A stretch of DNA of 64,000 nucleotides from Streptomyces ardesiacus. Lineage in GTDB: Bacteria > Actinomycetota > Actinomycetes > Streptomycetales > Streptomycetaceae. The notes under the pieces were generated by a model. It was given only the letters and a program-made list of their open reading frames with translations. It had not been told where the DNA came from and did no database searches. Location: the NCBI RefSeq assembly GCF_003112575.1, contig NZ_BEWC01000004.1, forward strand, positions 62,001-126,000, given 5' to 3'. This document shows positions 1-7,269 of the stretch, one piece after another. The first letter of the stretch is position 1; every line of letters starts with the position of its first letter. The position numbers and the translations under genes were made by a program.

Positions 1-1167
1 GGCCTGGTCCTGCCGCGCCTCGCGGACTGGGCCGTCATCGATCTGATCACCGAACGTGATGAGGTGTGGCGCACCGTCGTGGCCCAGGCCGACGGCGACG
101 CCGTGATCCGTCACGTTGACTTCGAAGGGCCGATGCCGCCGGTCCCGGAGGAGTCGCTGATGCCCCTGTCGAAGGCGCTGCGGGGCGTCTCCTCCGCCCT
201 CGCCGGCCCCGACACCTACCGGGGCACGCCGGACTCGGGGATCATGGCCGAGCAGCGTCGTCTCTTCGACAGCGCCGGCCTGCACTCCGCAGCCATGGTG
301 CCCCTGCGCAGCACAAGGGACGTGCTGGGGGCCCTCACCCTCGGCCGTGCCGGCCAGCCGGACAGCTTCACCGTCTCCGACCTGCCCCTGCTGGAGGACA
401 TCGCGCGCCGGACCGGCCTGGCCCTGGACAACGCCCGCCTCTACCAGCGCCAGCGCAAGATCGCCGAGACCATGCAGAACCATCTGCTGCCCCAGATGCC
501 GCACGTGCCCGGGCTCAAGATGGCCGTGCGCTACCTGCCCGCCCCCGACGCCTCGCAGGTCGGCGGCGACTGGTACGACGCCTTCGCCCTGCCCGACGGC
601 GCCACCGCGCTCGCCGTCGGCGACGTCGTCGGCCACGACCTGGAGGCCGCGGCGGGCATGGCCCAGCTGCGCAACATGCTGCGGGCCTACGCCTGGGCCC
701 AGCAGGGACCGCCCAGCCGGATCGTCGACCGCCTGGACGAGGCGATCATGCCGATCACCGACGTCACCATGGCCACCCTCGTCCTCGCCCGGGTGACCCG
801 GACCGACGAGGGCCACTGGCAGCTGTCCTGGACCAACGCCGGCCACCCCCCTCCCCTGCTCATCACGCGGGACGGTCTGGCCGAGTACCTCACCGACGGG
901 CACGGGCTCCTGCTGGGGACCGGAGTGCGCACCTCGCGTCCCGACGCCACCGTCCTCCTGCCGCCGGGCGCCACCCTCGTGCTGTACACCGACGGGCTCG
1001 TCGAGAAGCCGGGCCACACCCTCGACGAGGGACTGAACCAGCTGCGCCGGCACGCCGCCGCCCTCGCCCACCGTCCGCTGCCGTCCTTCACCGACCAGCT
1101 TCTGCGCCGGGTTCAGCCGCCGGGCCTCGACGACGTCGCCCTGCTCGTCCTGCGCACCCCCGCGTGA
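1..1167 (+). CDS. GAF-SpoIIE (PPM) serine phosphatase, 5' end outside window
   Basis: The reading frame is already open at base 1 and runs 388 codons to a TGA, so the gene starts upstream. Visible are the end of a GAF-like sensor region and a C-terminal SpoIIE/PP2C-type phosphatase domain with the metal-site motifs VGGDWYD and GDVVGHDLEAA, then NAGHPPPLL and LYTDGLVEKPG. Such proteins dephosphorylate anti-sigma-factor antagonists and tune SigB/SigF-type sigma factors in response to a sensor-domain signal. The protein is strikingly similar to the gene at 39403-41109, including the LPRLADWAV stretch before the GAF region, so the missing N-terminus may carry a PAS domain as that paralogue does. 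Family assignment is firm; signal and substrate are unknown. Confidence 0.92.
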   Translation, partial: GLVLPRLADWAVIDLITERDEVWRTVVAQADGDAVIRHVDFEGPMPPVPEESLMPLSKALRGVSSALAGPDTYRGTPDSGIMAEQRRLFDSAGLHSAAMVPLRSTRDVLGALTLGRAGQPDSFTVSDLPLLEDIARRTGLALDNARLYQRQRKIAETMQNHLLPQMPHVPGLKMAVRYLPAPDASQVGGDWYDAFALPDGATALAVGDVVGHDLEAAAGMAQLRNMLRAYAWAQQGPPSRIVDRLDEAIMPITDVTMATLVLARVTRTDEGHWQLSWTNAGHPPPLLITRDGLAEYLTDGHGLLLGTGVRTSRPDATVLLPPGATLVLYTDGLVEKPGHTLDEGLNQLRRHAAALAHRPLPSFTDQLLRRVQPPGLDDVALLVLRTPA

Positions 1168-1742
1168 GAGCCCGGCGGCACCGCCCCGTCCAGGGACGTG
1201 GCCCGACGGCATCGAGCGGATGTACCCGGCGCGCACGTGGGACGAGGCGCGTCTGGTGGTGGCGCTCATGCCCGGCGGCGAGGAGGTGTGGCTGCGGATG
1301 TCCACCGATTGCTCCCGCGTCGCCGTGTGGACCATCGAGCAGGGGTGTGACGGGGGTGTGACATCTCCGGGGAACAGCCCGGCGTGACGCCGTCGCAAGC
1401 CGAGACGCGAGCCCGGCAGCGGTTCGGCCGGCGCACGGACGGCGGGAGTCCGCGTGGCTGCGGCGGGTCCGTGACCTGGGCATCCGGCCACACCATAGGC
1501 TCTGCTCCGTGGGCTGGCCGCCGCAGCAAGCGAACGAGCACTCAATGCCGAAGGAGCCGGCTCACGACCCGGCGTACGGCTGTGCCCCGGACACCCGCAC
1601 GGTCCGTGTCGACCACACGACCTGGCGCGACTGCCGCTGATGTTCCGCTCGCTCATGCGCGAGCGGCGGTCGGGCCGGTGGAGGCACATGTACGACTTCG
1701 CTCTGGCCTTCGAGCGCCCGGCGGACGCGGGCGGGCGCGCCT
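1168..1742. other. Intergenic region with no firm gene
   Basis: This 575-base gap lies between the phosphatase and the convergent response regulator. It holds one plausible short frame (1220-1387) and a second open stretch around 1643-1742 that runs into the regulator's 3' end. Neither has a family I recognise. I see no RNA gene or clear hairpin. Confidence 0.4.
1220..1387 (+). CDS. Hypothetical 55-residue protein or gene remnant
   Basis: ATG frame of 55 codons ending in TGA. The translation looks protein-like (central LVVALMPGGEEVWLRMSTD, then VAVWTIEQ), and the frame stays open upstream of the ATG towards the phosphatase stop. It could therefore be the tail of a decayed longer gene rather than a complete small protein. 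I do not recognise a family, and there is no strong ribosome-binding site before the ATG. Confidence 0.25.
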   Translation: MYPARTWDEARLVVALMPGGEEVWLRMSTDCSRVAVWTIEQGCDGGVTSPGNSPA

Positions 1743-2435
1743 TCAGCCGGCGCCGTTTCCCGCCCGCACCAGGCCCCATTCGTAGGCCACGATGACGGCT
1801 TGTGCTCGGTCCCGCAGCTCCAGTTTCGCGAACAGCCGGTTGATATGGGTCTTCACGGTGTGATCCGTGATGGTGAGTCGCCCCGCGATCTCCGCGTTGG
1901 ACAGTCCCCGGGCGATCAGGGTGAGCACCTCTGCCTCACGTGCCGTCAGTTCCCCGACGGAGTGAACCGGCAGTCGTGACGCCCGAGCGTGCACGTACTC
2001 GCAGATCACCCGCTTGGTGATCTCGGGCGAGAGCAGTGCGTTCCCGGCGGCCACCACCCGTACCGCGTGCAGCAGTTCGGGGAAGGTGGCGTCCTTGAGC
2101 AGGAATCCTCCCGCCCCGGCTGCGAGAGCGTCGTACACGTACTCGTCGAGACCGAAGGTCGTCAGCATCAGCACTTTCGTCGCGCCGTCGGAGGCGGCCA
2201 GGATCTCGCGGGCTGCGTCGATGCCGTTCTTGTGGGGCATCCGGATGTCGAGGAGTGCGAGATCGGGCCGGGTCGTGGCGGCGATGCGTACGGCCTGTAC
2301 GCCGTCCTCGGCTTCGCCCACGACCTTGATGTCCTCCTGCGTGTTGAGGAGGTTGACAAAGCCGGTGCGGACGACTGCCTGATCGTCGGCGACCAGTGCT
2401 CTGATCACGCGCGGCTCCCTCTCCGTTCTGATCAT
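1743..2435 (-). CDS. NarL/FixJ-family response regulator
   Basis: 230 residues. An N-terminal receiver domain has the acidic pair D17/D18, phospho-acceptor Asp63 in LLDIRMPHKNG and Lys114 in GFLLKDA. A C-terminal LuxR-type helix-turn-helix follows at about 165-225 (LTAREAEVLTLIARGLSNA...TVKTHINRLFAKL). When phosphorylated by its partner kinase it should bind DNA as a dimer. Its ATG overlaps the 3' end of the kinase gene by four bases (ATGA), so the two are co-translated as a classic actinobacterial two-component pair. The target genes are not evident; the glycosyltransferase operon starting 137 bases beyond the kinase start is one candidate. Confidence 0.93.
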   Translation of the reverse strand: MIRTEREPRVIRALVADDQAVVRTGFVNLLNTQEDIKVVGEAEDGVQAVRIAATTRPDLALLDIRMPHKNGIDAAREILAASDGATKVLMLTTFGLDEYVYDALAAGAGGFLLKDATFPELLHAVRVVAAGNALLSPEITKRVICEYVHARASRLPVHSVGELTAREAEVLTLIARGLSNAEIAGRLTITDHTVKTHINRLFAKLELRDRAQAVIVAYEWGLVRAGNGAG

Positions 2436-3634
2436 CCGGTCCCCCAGGGAAGCTCTGCCTCCACCAGGAAACCTCCTCCAGGTCCCGCTCCCGCGCTGAG
2501 CCGGCCGCCGACCAGGGCCGCCCGCTCGCGCATGCCCGTCAGGCCGTGGCCTGTGCCGGATCCTGGCCGGGGCTCAGGGCCGGGGCCGTCGTCGTGGATG
2601 CGGAGCGTGAGTAGCCGACCGGTGCCGTACTCGATCTCCACTACGGTACGTGCTCCGGGAGCGTGCTTGCGGGCGTTGGTCAGTGCCTCCTGGGTGATCC
2701 GATAGGCGGACAGTTCCCATGCCGCGGGCAGCGACACCCGTTCCCCCGTGATCTTCAGCTCGGCTTCGCCGCCCACGGCCCGGTGCTGTTCGATCAGTTC
2801 GGCGAGATGGTCGAGGGTTGGCTGCGGGGCGATGAGGCTCGTGTCCCCCTGGGCCTGCGGGGTGCGCAGGACACCGAGGAGGCGGCGGAGTTCGGCCATC
2901 GAGGAGCGGGCGGTGCCGGCGATCTGCTGGAAGCCGTCGCGGGCCTCGGTGGTGAGCCCGGGGGTGGTGTAGGTGGCGCTCTCGGCCTGGACGGCGATCA
3001 TCGACACCGAATGCGAGACGATGTCGTGCAGCTCACGGGCTATGGCGGCCCGCTCGGCCTCGGCGGCCTGTTGCCGTTCCATCGCGATCAACTGGGCCTG
3101 GGCCAGGTTGCGTTCATGGCGGCTCTGCTCGCGGGAGCGTACGGCGTCGCCCATCATCACGGCTGCGAAGGTGACCACGGTCAGCAGGAAGGACTCGGCG
3201 AACAGGCTGAGTGAGTCCTTCTGCCACAGCGGCGGCACCGGCAGGTCCATCCGCGACCAGGTGTTGATGTGCACCAGGTTCACGCACACGGCCCCCAGCG
3301 CCCCGCCCGCAACGGTAACCGCCGGGTGGCACACCCGGTAGCGGCCCAGGGTGTAGAAGCCGATCAGCCCGCTGACCGTGATCGAGACGTACAGGCTGAC
3401 GTCCCCGGCGAACCCCAGCAGCCCGGCGGCGACCGTGACCACCGCCACGGGCGGGAAGGACCGTCGCCACGTCAGCGAGGAGGAGGAGACGAGGACCCCG
3501 ATCACGGTGGTCAGGGATCCGGGATAGGCGATCAGCTCGGCCACGGCACCGATGGTCAGGGCACCGCCGGTGACCCAGGGGTAGGCGGGTGCGGCGATCC
3601 AGGCACGGAACCGCTGCTGAAGGGACGGACGCAT
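2432..3634 (-). CDS. DesK/NarX-type sensor histidine kinase
   Basis: 400 residues from the ATG at 3634; a longer frame to 3703 exists but adds only a non-conserved leader. The N-terminal half (about 20-165) has four or five hydrophobic membrane segments without a large extracellular domain. A short coiled coil then leads into a HisKA_3 dimerisation domain with phospho-acceptor His203 in ARELHDIVSHS. The C-terminal HATPase has ITQEALTNARKH and HDDGPGP...GHGLTGMRERA. It phosphorylates the response regulator encoded by the overlapping downstream gene. The absence of a separate sensory domain suggests sensing within or near the membrane, as in DesK-like kinases. Confidence 0.92.
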   Translation of the reverse strand: MRPSLQQRFRAWIAAPAYPWVTGGALTIGAVAELIAYPGSLTTVIGVLVSSSSLTWRRSFPPVAVVTVAAGLLGFAGDVSLYVSITVSGLIGFYTLGRYRVCHPAVTVAGGALGAVCVNLVHINTWSRMDLPVPPLWQKDSLSLFAESFLLTVVTFAAVMMGDAVRSREQSRHERNLAQAQLIAMERQQAAEAERAAIARELHDIVSHSVSMIAVQAESATYTTPGLTTEARDGFQQIAGTARSSMAELRRLLGVLRTPQAQGDTSLIAPQPTLDHLAELIEQHRAVGGEAELKITGERVSLPAAWELSAYRITQEALTNARKHAPGARTVVEIEYGTGRLLTLRIHDDGPGPEPRPGSGTGHGLTGMRERAALVGGRLSAGAGPGGGFLVEAELPWGTG

Positions 3635-3770
3635 GCGTCCATGGTCCGTGCCGACGCGGCAGGGCGCATCACCGCACGGGTTGAGTCTGAGGCCCGATGT
3701 CATGCCAAGGGTTGAGTGTCAGGTGCGGAGTGCCGGTTGACGCCTTCCGAACTGCTGATTCCTACCGTCG

Positions 3771-4928
3771 ATGAGCATGACGAAGCGGCTTGAACAGCAC
3801 GTACGGCATGCCCGGTACGTGCGCGACGAACGGTGGCTGTGGGCCGTGTACGCGCTCGTGGCGCTGGCATTCGCCTTGGTCTCGGACCTGGGGCCGCACC
3901 GGGCGTGGGGGGCGCTGGCGGCTGTGGGTTACGCGGTCGCGACGGTGCTGGCGTGTCGTGTGCGCACCCGCCCCGCCGCGCGGATGGCCGCGGTGGCGGG
4001 GGCCGTTGTGGTGCCGCTCGTCTCGTTGGTGACGGCCGGGCTCGGACAGTTGGAGGTCGCGGTCGTCGAACGGTCGGGTGAGCTGCTGCTCACCACCGGC
4101 AGCCCGTACGTCACCGCCCCTGCGGTCGTCGCCGATTTCAACCCCTACCTGCCGGGGATGGCGCTCTTGGGTGTGCTGCCCGGGGACGCGCGTTGGTGGA
4201 CGGGCGGCGTCTTCGCCGCGTGCCTGGCCGCGGCCGGCCTGCATCGTGCCTGGCTGCTCGCCTGCCCTGTGATCGCGCTGCCGCTTGCGGTGGGCGGTGT
4301 CGATCTTCCGGTGGTCGGCCTGATGTGCCTGGGTGTCGTGCTGGCGGGGCAGGGGCGGCCGGTTGGGGCGGGTCTGGTGCTCGGCGCCGCGGCCGCGCTC
4401 AAGTGGACGGCGTGGCCGGCACTGCCCGTGGTGCTGACACTGATCGTGGTACGCCGGGGCCACTGGTGCGCGCTGCGGTATGCGGCCGTGGCCCTGGCCA
4501 CAGCGACGGCGACGGTGCTGCCCTTCGCCTGGGCCAACCCGGTGGGTTTCTACCGCAGCGCCATCGCCTTCCCGCTGGGCCTCGCCGACACTGCCTCGCC
4601 GGCCGCGAGCCCGCTGCCCGGCCGTCTGCTCGCCGCCTACGTCCCGGGCGGAGAGGTGATCGCGCTCGCACTCCTCGCGGTGAGCGCGCTGCTGATCGCG
4701 GTGTCGCTGGTGGTGCGGCCCCCGGGCAGGACTCGCACGGCGGCCGCCCGGCTCGCGCTCGGTCTGGGCCTGGCGATGACCCTGATGCCCGCGACCCGCT
4801 TCGGCTACTTGATCTACCCGCTGGTGCTCGGGGCGCTGGCGTCCAGCAGGGCGCAGCAGCACGAAGCCACCCCTGGCGCCACCCCCGCCCTTCCCGTCGC
4901 ACCTGCCTGGGAGAAGACCCTCGTATGA
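3771..4928 (+). CDS. Polytopic membrane protein, GT87 (DUF2029)-like glycosyltransferase
   Basis: 385 residues with about 8-10 hydrophobic segments, starting MSMTKRLEQ. The motif DFNPYLPGMALLG near residues 123-135 resembles the conserved loop of GT-C fold mannosyltransferases that use polyprenol-phosphate-mannose on the outer face of the membrane (GT87/DUF2029). Its stop overlaps the start of the next gene (ATGA), a GT4 transferase, so the two probably act in one glycan or glycolipid pathway, one on the cytoplasmic and one on the outer side of the membrane. Sugar and acceptor are inferred, not shown. An alternative ATG lies two codons in. Confidence 0.7.
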   Translation: MSMTKRLEQHVRHARYVRDERWLWAVYALVALAFALVSDLGPHRAWGALAAVGYAVATVLACRVRTRPAARMAAVAGAVVVPLVSLVTAGLGQLEVAVVERSGELLLTTGSPYVTAPAVVADFNPYLPGMALLGVLPGDARWWTGGVFAACLAAAGLHRAWLLACPVIALPLAVGGVDLPVVGLMCLGVVLAGQGRPVGAGLVLGAAAALKWTAWPALPVVLTLIVVRRGHWCALRYAAVALATATATVLPFAWANPVGFYRSAIAFPLGLADTASPAASPLPGRLLAAYVPGGEVIALALLAVSALLIAVSLVVRPPGRTRTAAARLALGLGLAMTLMPATRFGYLIYPLVLGALASSRAQQHEATPGATPALPVAPAWEKTLV

Positions 4929-6088
4929 CGAACCACTCCCACCGGCGCACGCTGATCGTCACCAACGACTTCCCGCCCCGGCAGGGCGGCATCGAGACGT
5001 TCGTCCGTGAACTGGCCGACCGGTTCCCGCCCGACGAGGTGGTCGTCTTCACCTCATCGCCGGACCCAGCCACGGCAGCATCGGCGCCCGACGGCTCTTT
5101 CCCGTACCCGGTGATCCGCCACCGGGCACGCACTCTCCTGCCCACGCCACGGGCCACCGCGCACGCCGCATCCGTCGCCCGCCAGTACGGCTGTGACCGG
5201 GTGTGGTTCGGCGCGGCGGCACCGCTCGGCCTGATGGCCGGCCGACTGCGGCAGACGACGGACATCCGCACCGTCGTCGCCACCACGCACGGCCACGAAG
5301 TCTGGTGGGCCCGTACCCCTGGCGCCAGGACGCTGCTGCGCCGCATCGGCGCGCAGGCCGACGCGCTCACCTGGCTCGGTACGAGCACCCGCCGCCCCAT
5401 CGAGGCGGCCCTGGCCCCCGGTACCCGCACTGCCCGCCTGGTCCCCGGCGTGGACACCACCGTGTTCCGCCCCGGCCTGGACGGCGGCCCGGTGCGCGAC
5501 CGCTACGGGCTGGGCCGCCGCCCGGTGATCCTGTGCGCGGCCCGGCTGGTCCCGCGCAAGGGCCAGGACACCTTGATCCGGGCGCTGCCCTGGATCCGCA
5601 GGGCGGTCCCGGACGCCGTGCTCCTCCTGGTCGGTGACGGCCCGAACGCCCTCGAACTGCGCCAACTGGCACGGACGGAGGGCGTGCTGGACTCGGTCGT
5701 CTTTGCCGGGGGGCATCCCCACCACGCCCTCCCCTCCTTCTACGCCGCCGCCAACGCCTTCGCCATGCCCTGCCGCACCCGAAAACGCGGCCTGGAGATG
5801 GAGGGTTTGGGCATCGTCTACCTGGAGGCCGCCGCATCCGGACTCCCGGTCCTGGCGGGCGACTCGGGCGGCGCCCCCGACGCGGTGCGCGAGGGGGAGA
5901 CCGGCCATGTCGTCGACGGACGCTCGGTGGCGGCAACAGCGGACCGCCTGACCCGGCTGCTGCGGAATCCCGCACTCGCCCGCTCGATGGGCGAGAAGGG
6001 TCGCCACTGGGTCCAGACCGAATGGACCTGGGACCTCTCCTACACGACTCTGACGGGGCTGTTCCACTCAGCGGGATCCGCGCAATGA
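4925..6088 (+). CDS. GT4-family glycosyltransferase, PimB-like
   Basis: 387 residues, GT-B fold. The N-terminal Rossmann half opens with TNDFPPRQGGIETFVREL, the typical acceptor-side glycine-rich loop. The C-terminal half has LVPGVDTTVFRP, ARLVPRKGQDTLI, LLLVGDGP and the nucleotide-sugar-binding EMEGLGIVYLEAAASGLPV. The pattern is closest to PimB'-type GDP-mannose transferases of actinobacteria, though other GT4 mannosyl- or glucosyltransferases share it. The ATG at 4925 overlaps the stop of the membrane transferase upstream, indicating translational coupling. Cytoplasmic or membrane-associated. Confidence 0.85.
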   Translation: MTNHSHRRTLIVTNDFPPRQGGIETFVRELADRFPPDEVVVFTSSPDPATAASAPDGSFPYPVIRHRARTLLPTPRATAHAASVARQYGCDRVWFGAAAPLGLMAGRLRQTTDIRTVVATTHGHEVWWARTPGARTLLRRIGAQADALTWLGTSTRRPIEAALAPGTRTARLVPGVDTTVFRPGLDGGPVRDRYGLGRRPVILCAARLVPRKGQDTLIRALPWIRRAVPDAVLLLVGDGPNALELRQLARTEGVLDSVVFAGGHPHHALPSFYAAANAFAMPCRTRKRGLEMEGLGIVYLEAAASGLPVLAGDSGGAPDAVREGETGHVVDGRSVAATADRLTRLLRNPALARSMGEKGRHWVQTEWTWDLSYTTLTGLFHSAGSAQ

Positions 6089-6261
6089 GTGAGCGCACGC
6101 CTTGCCCGACCGACTGGTCCGACGAACGCTGGGACCGGCCCACCACGACAATGCCGACGCACGCCCCGGCCGAGATCTACGAGTGGCCAGGCATTGCGCC
6201 GGGCCAGGCGGCAGTCGGACCTCTCCTCAGCGTCTCCCATGACGCCTCCCGGGCCGGGTGA
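6085..6261 (+). CDS. Hypothetical 58-residue protein
   Basis: The ATG overlaps the stop codon of the GT4 gene (ATGA), and the frame runs 58 codons to a TGA. The N-terminus (MSERTPCPTDW) is plausible, but the rest resembles no family I know and may be non-coding. The overlapping start is its only real support. It ends before a hairpin that would terminate the operon. Confidence 0.25.
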   Translation: MSERTPCPTDWSDERWDRPTTTMPTHAPAEIYEWPGIAPGQAAVGPLLSVSHDASRAG

Positions 6262-6361
6262 CACCCCCCAGTCCATGCGCTCGACAGGGGGAACAGTCAT
6301 GCCGGGCCGGGAGGCCAGCGGCCCTCTTGCAGGACCGCGAAGCAGACGACGCGGGGAAACC

Positions 6362-6379
6362 GGCGTCCGTGCGGACGCC
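6362..6379. terminator. Hairpin between convergent genes
   Basis: Perfect 7-bp stem GGCGTCC/GGACGCC with a 4-base loop, between the rightward glycosyltransferase operon and the 3' end of the leftward oxygenase gene. It lacks a T-tract, as is common in Streptomyces, and could serve both strands. Confidence 0.45.
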
Positions 6380-6395
6380 ATGCCCCTTCAGGGTG

Positions 6396-7268
6396 TCAGC
6401 TTTTCACGGGGCCCCCGTTGATGGCGACGCGCTGTCCGTAGCGGGCGTAGGGGTAGTAGTCGTACGTCGCGTGGTGCTGGACGCAGCGGTTGTCCCAGAA
6501 GACGAGCGTGCCCGGGGTCCAGCGGACGCGGCAGTGCAGGACCGGCCTGCGGGCGACGATGTCGAAGAGCACGTCGAGCAGGGCCCGGCTCTCGTCGGCG
6601 GAGAGCTGCGGGATGCGGCTGGTGTAGGCCTTGTTGACGTACAGGAGTTTGCGGTCGGTCTCGGGATGGCGGGCGACGAGGGGGTGTTCGCTCTTGGGGA
6701 TGACGTAGTCCGCGGGCGGTGTGTATCCCGCCAGGGCCTGCGCGCCGTCGTGTATCGCGGTGAGCGGGTCGAGCAGGGAGCGCATGGCCGGTGAGAGCAT
6801 GTCGTAGGCGAGGTGCATGTTGGCGAAGAGGGTGTCGCCGCCGCAGCCCGGCTCGGGTATCTCGGTGATGTAGAGCATCGATCCCAGCGACGGTTCGGCG
6901 TCGGCGGTTCCGTCGGCGTGCCAGCCGTTGCCGGCCACGTTGGCCGCGGCCGACGTCGTGCGGATCTCCAGGATGTAGGGGTCGCCCTCGGGCGGCGGCG
7001 GGCTGACGGGGCGCAGTTCGCCGAAGGCGGAGGCGAAGCGCTTGTGATACTCGGCGGTGATCGTCTGGTCGCGGAAGACGAGGACGTGGTGGTCGCGGAA
7101 GGCCGTGCGGATCTCGTCCAGTTGCTCCGCCGGGATCTCCTGGGACAGGTCGACGCCCGAGATCTCCGCCCCCAGAACCGGGGTGATCCGTTCGACGGTG
7201 ACCGTGCGGTAGGGGTACGCGGGGCGCGTGGTCACCGCTTCGATCGCCGCGCGTTCGTATGACTCCAT
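6396..7268 (-). CDS. TauD/TfdA-family Fe(II)/2-oxoglutarate dioxygenase
   Basis: 290 residues, a normal family length. The metal-binding facial triad is visible: His117 and Asp119 in GNGWHADGT and the distal His265 in NRCVQHH. The 2-oxoglutarate-binding arginine lies in the final ARYGQR stretch. The enzyme would use O2 and 2-oxoglutarate to hydroxylate or desaturate a substrate. It is the last gene of the NRPS operon: its ATG follows the hybrid synthase TGA after one base, with GGAGG inside the end of that gene. This makes it a tailoring enzyme candidate for a carrier-bound or released amino acid or peptide. The actual substrate cannot be told from sequence. Confidence 0.9.
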   Translation of the reverse strand: MESYERAAIEAVTTRPAYPYRTVTVERITPVLGAEISGVDLSQEIPAEQLDEIRTAFRDHHVLVFRDQTITAEYHKRFASAFGELRPVSPPPPEGDPYILEIRTTSAAANVAGNGWHADGTADAEPSLGSMLYITEIPEPGCGGDTLFANMHLAYDMLSPAMRSLLDPLTAIHDGAQALAGYTPPADYVIPKSEHPLVARHPETDRKLLYVNKAYTSRIPQLSADESRALLDVLFDIVARRPVLHCRVRWTPGTLVFWDNRCVQHHATYDYYPYARYGQRVAINGGPVKS

Positions 7269-7269
7269 G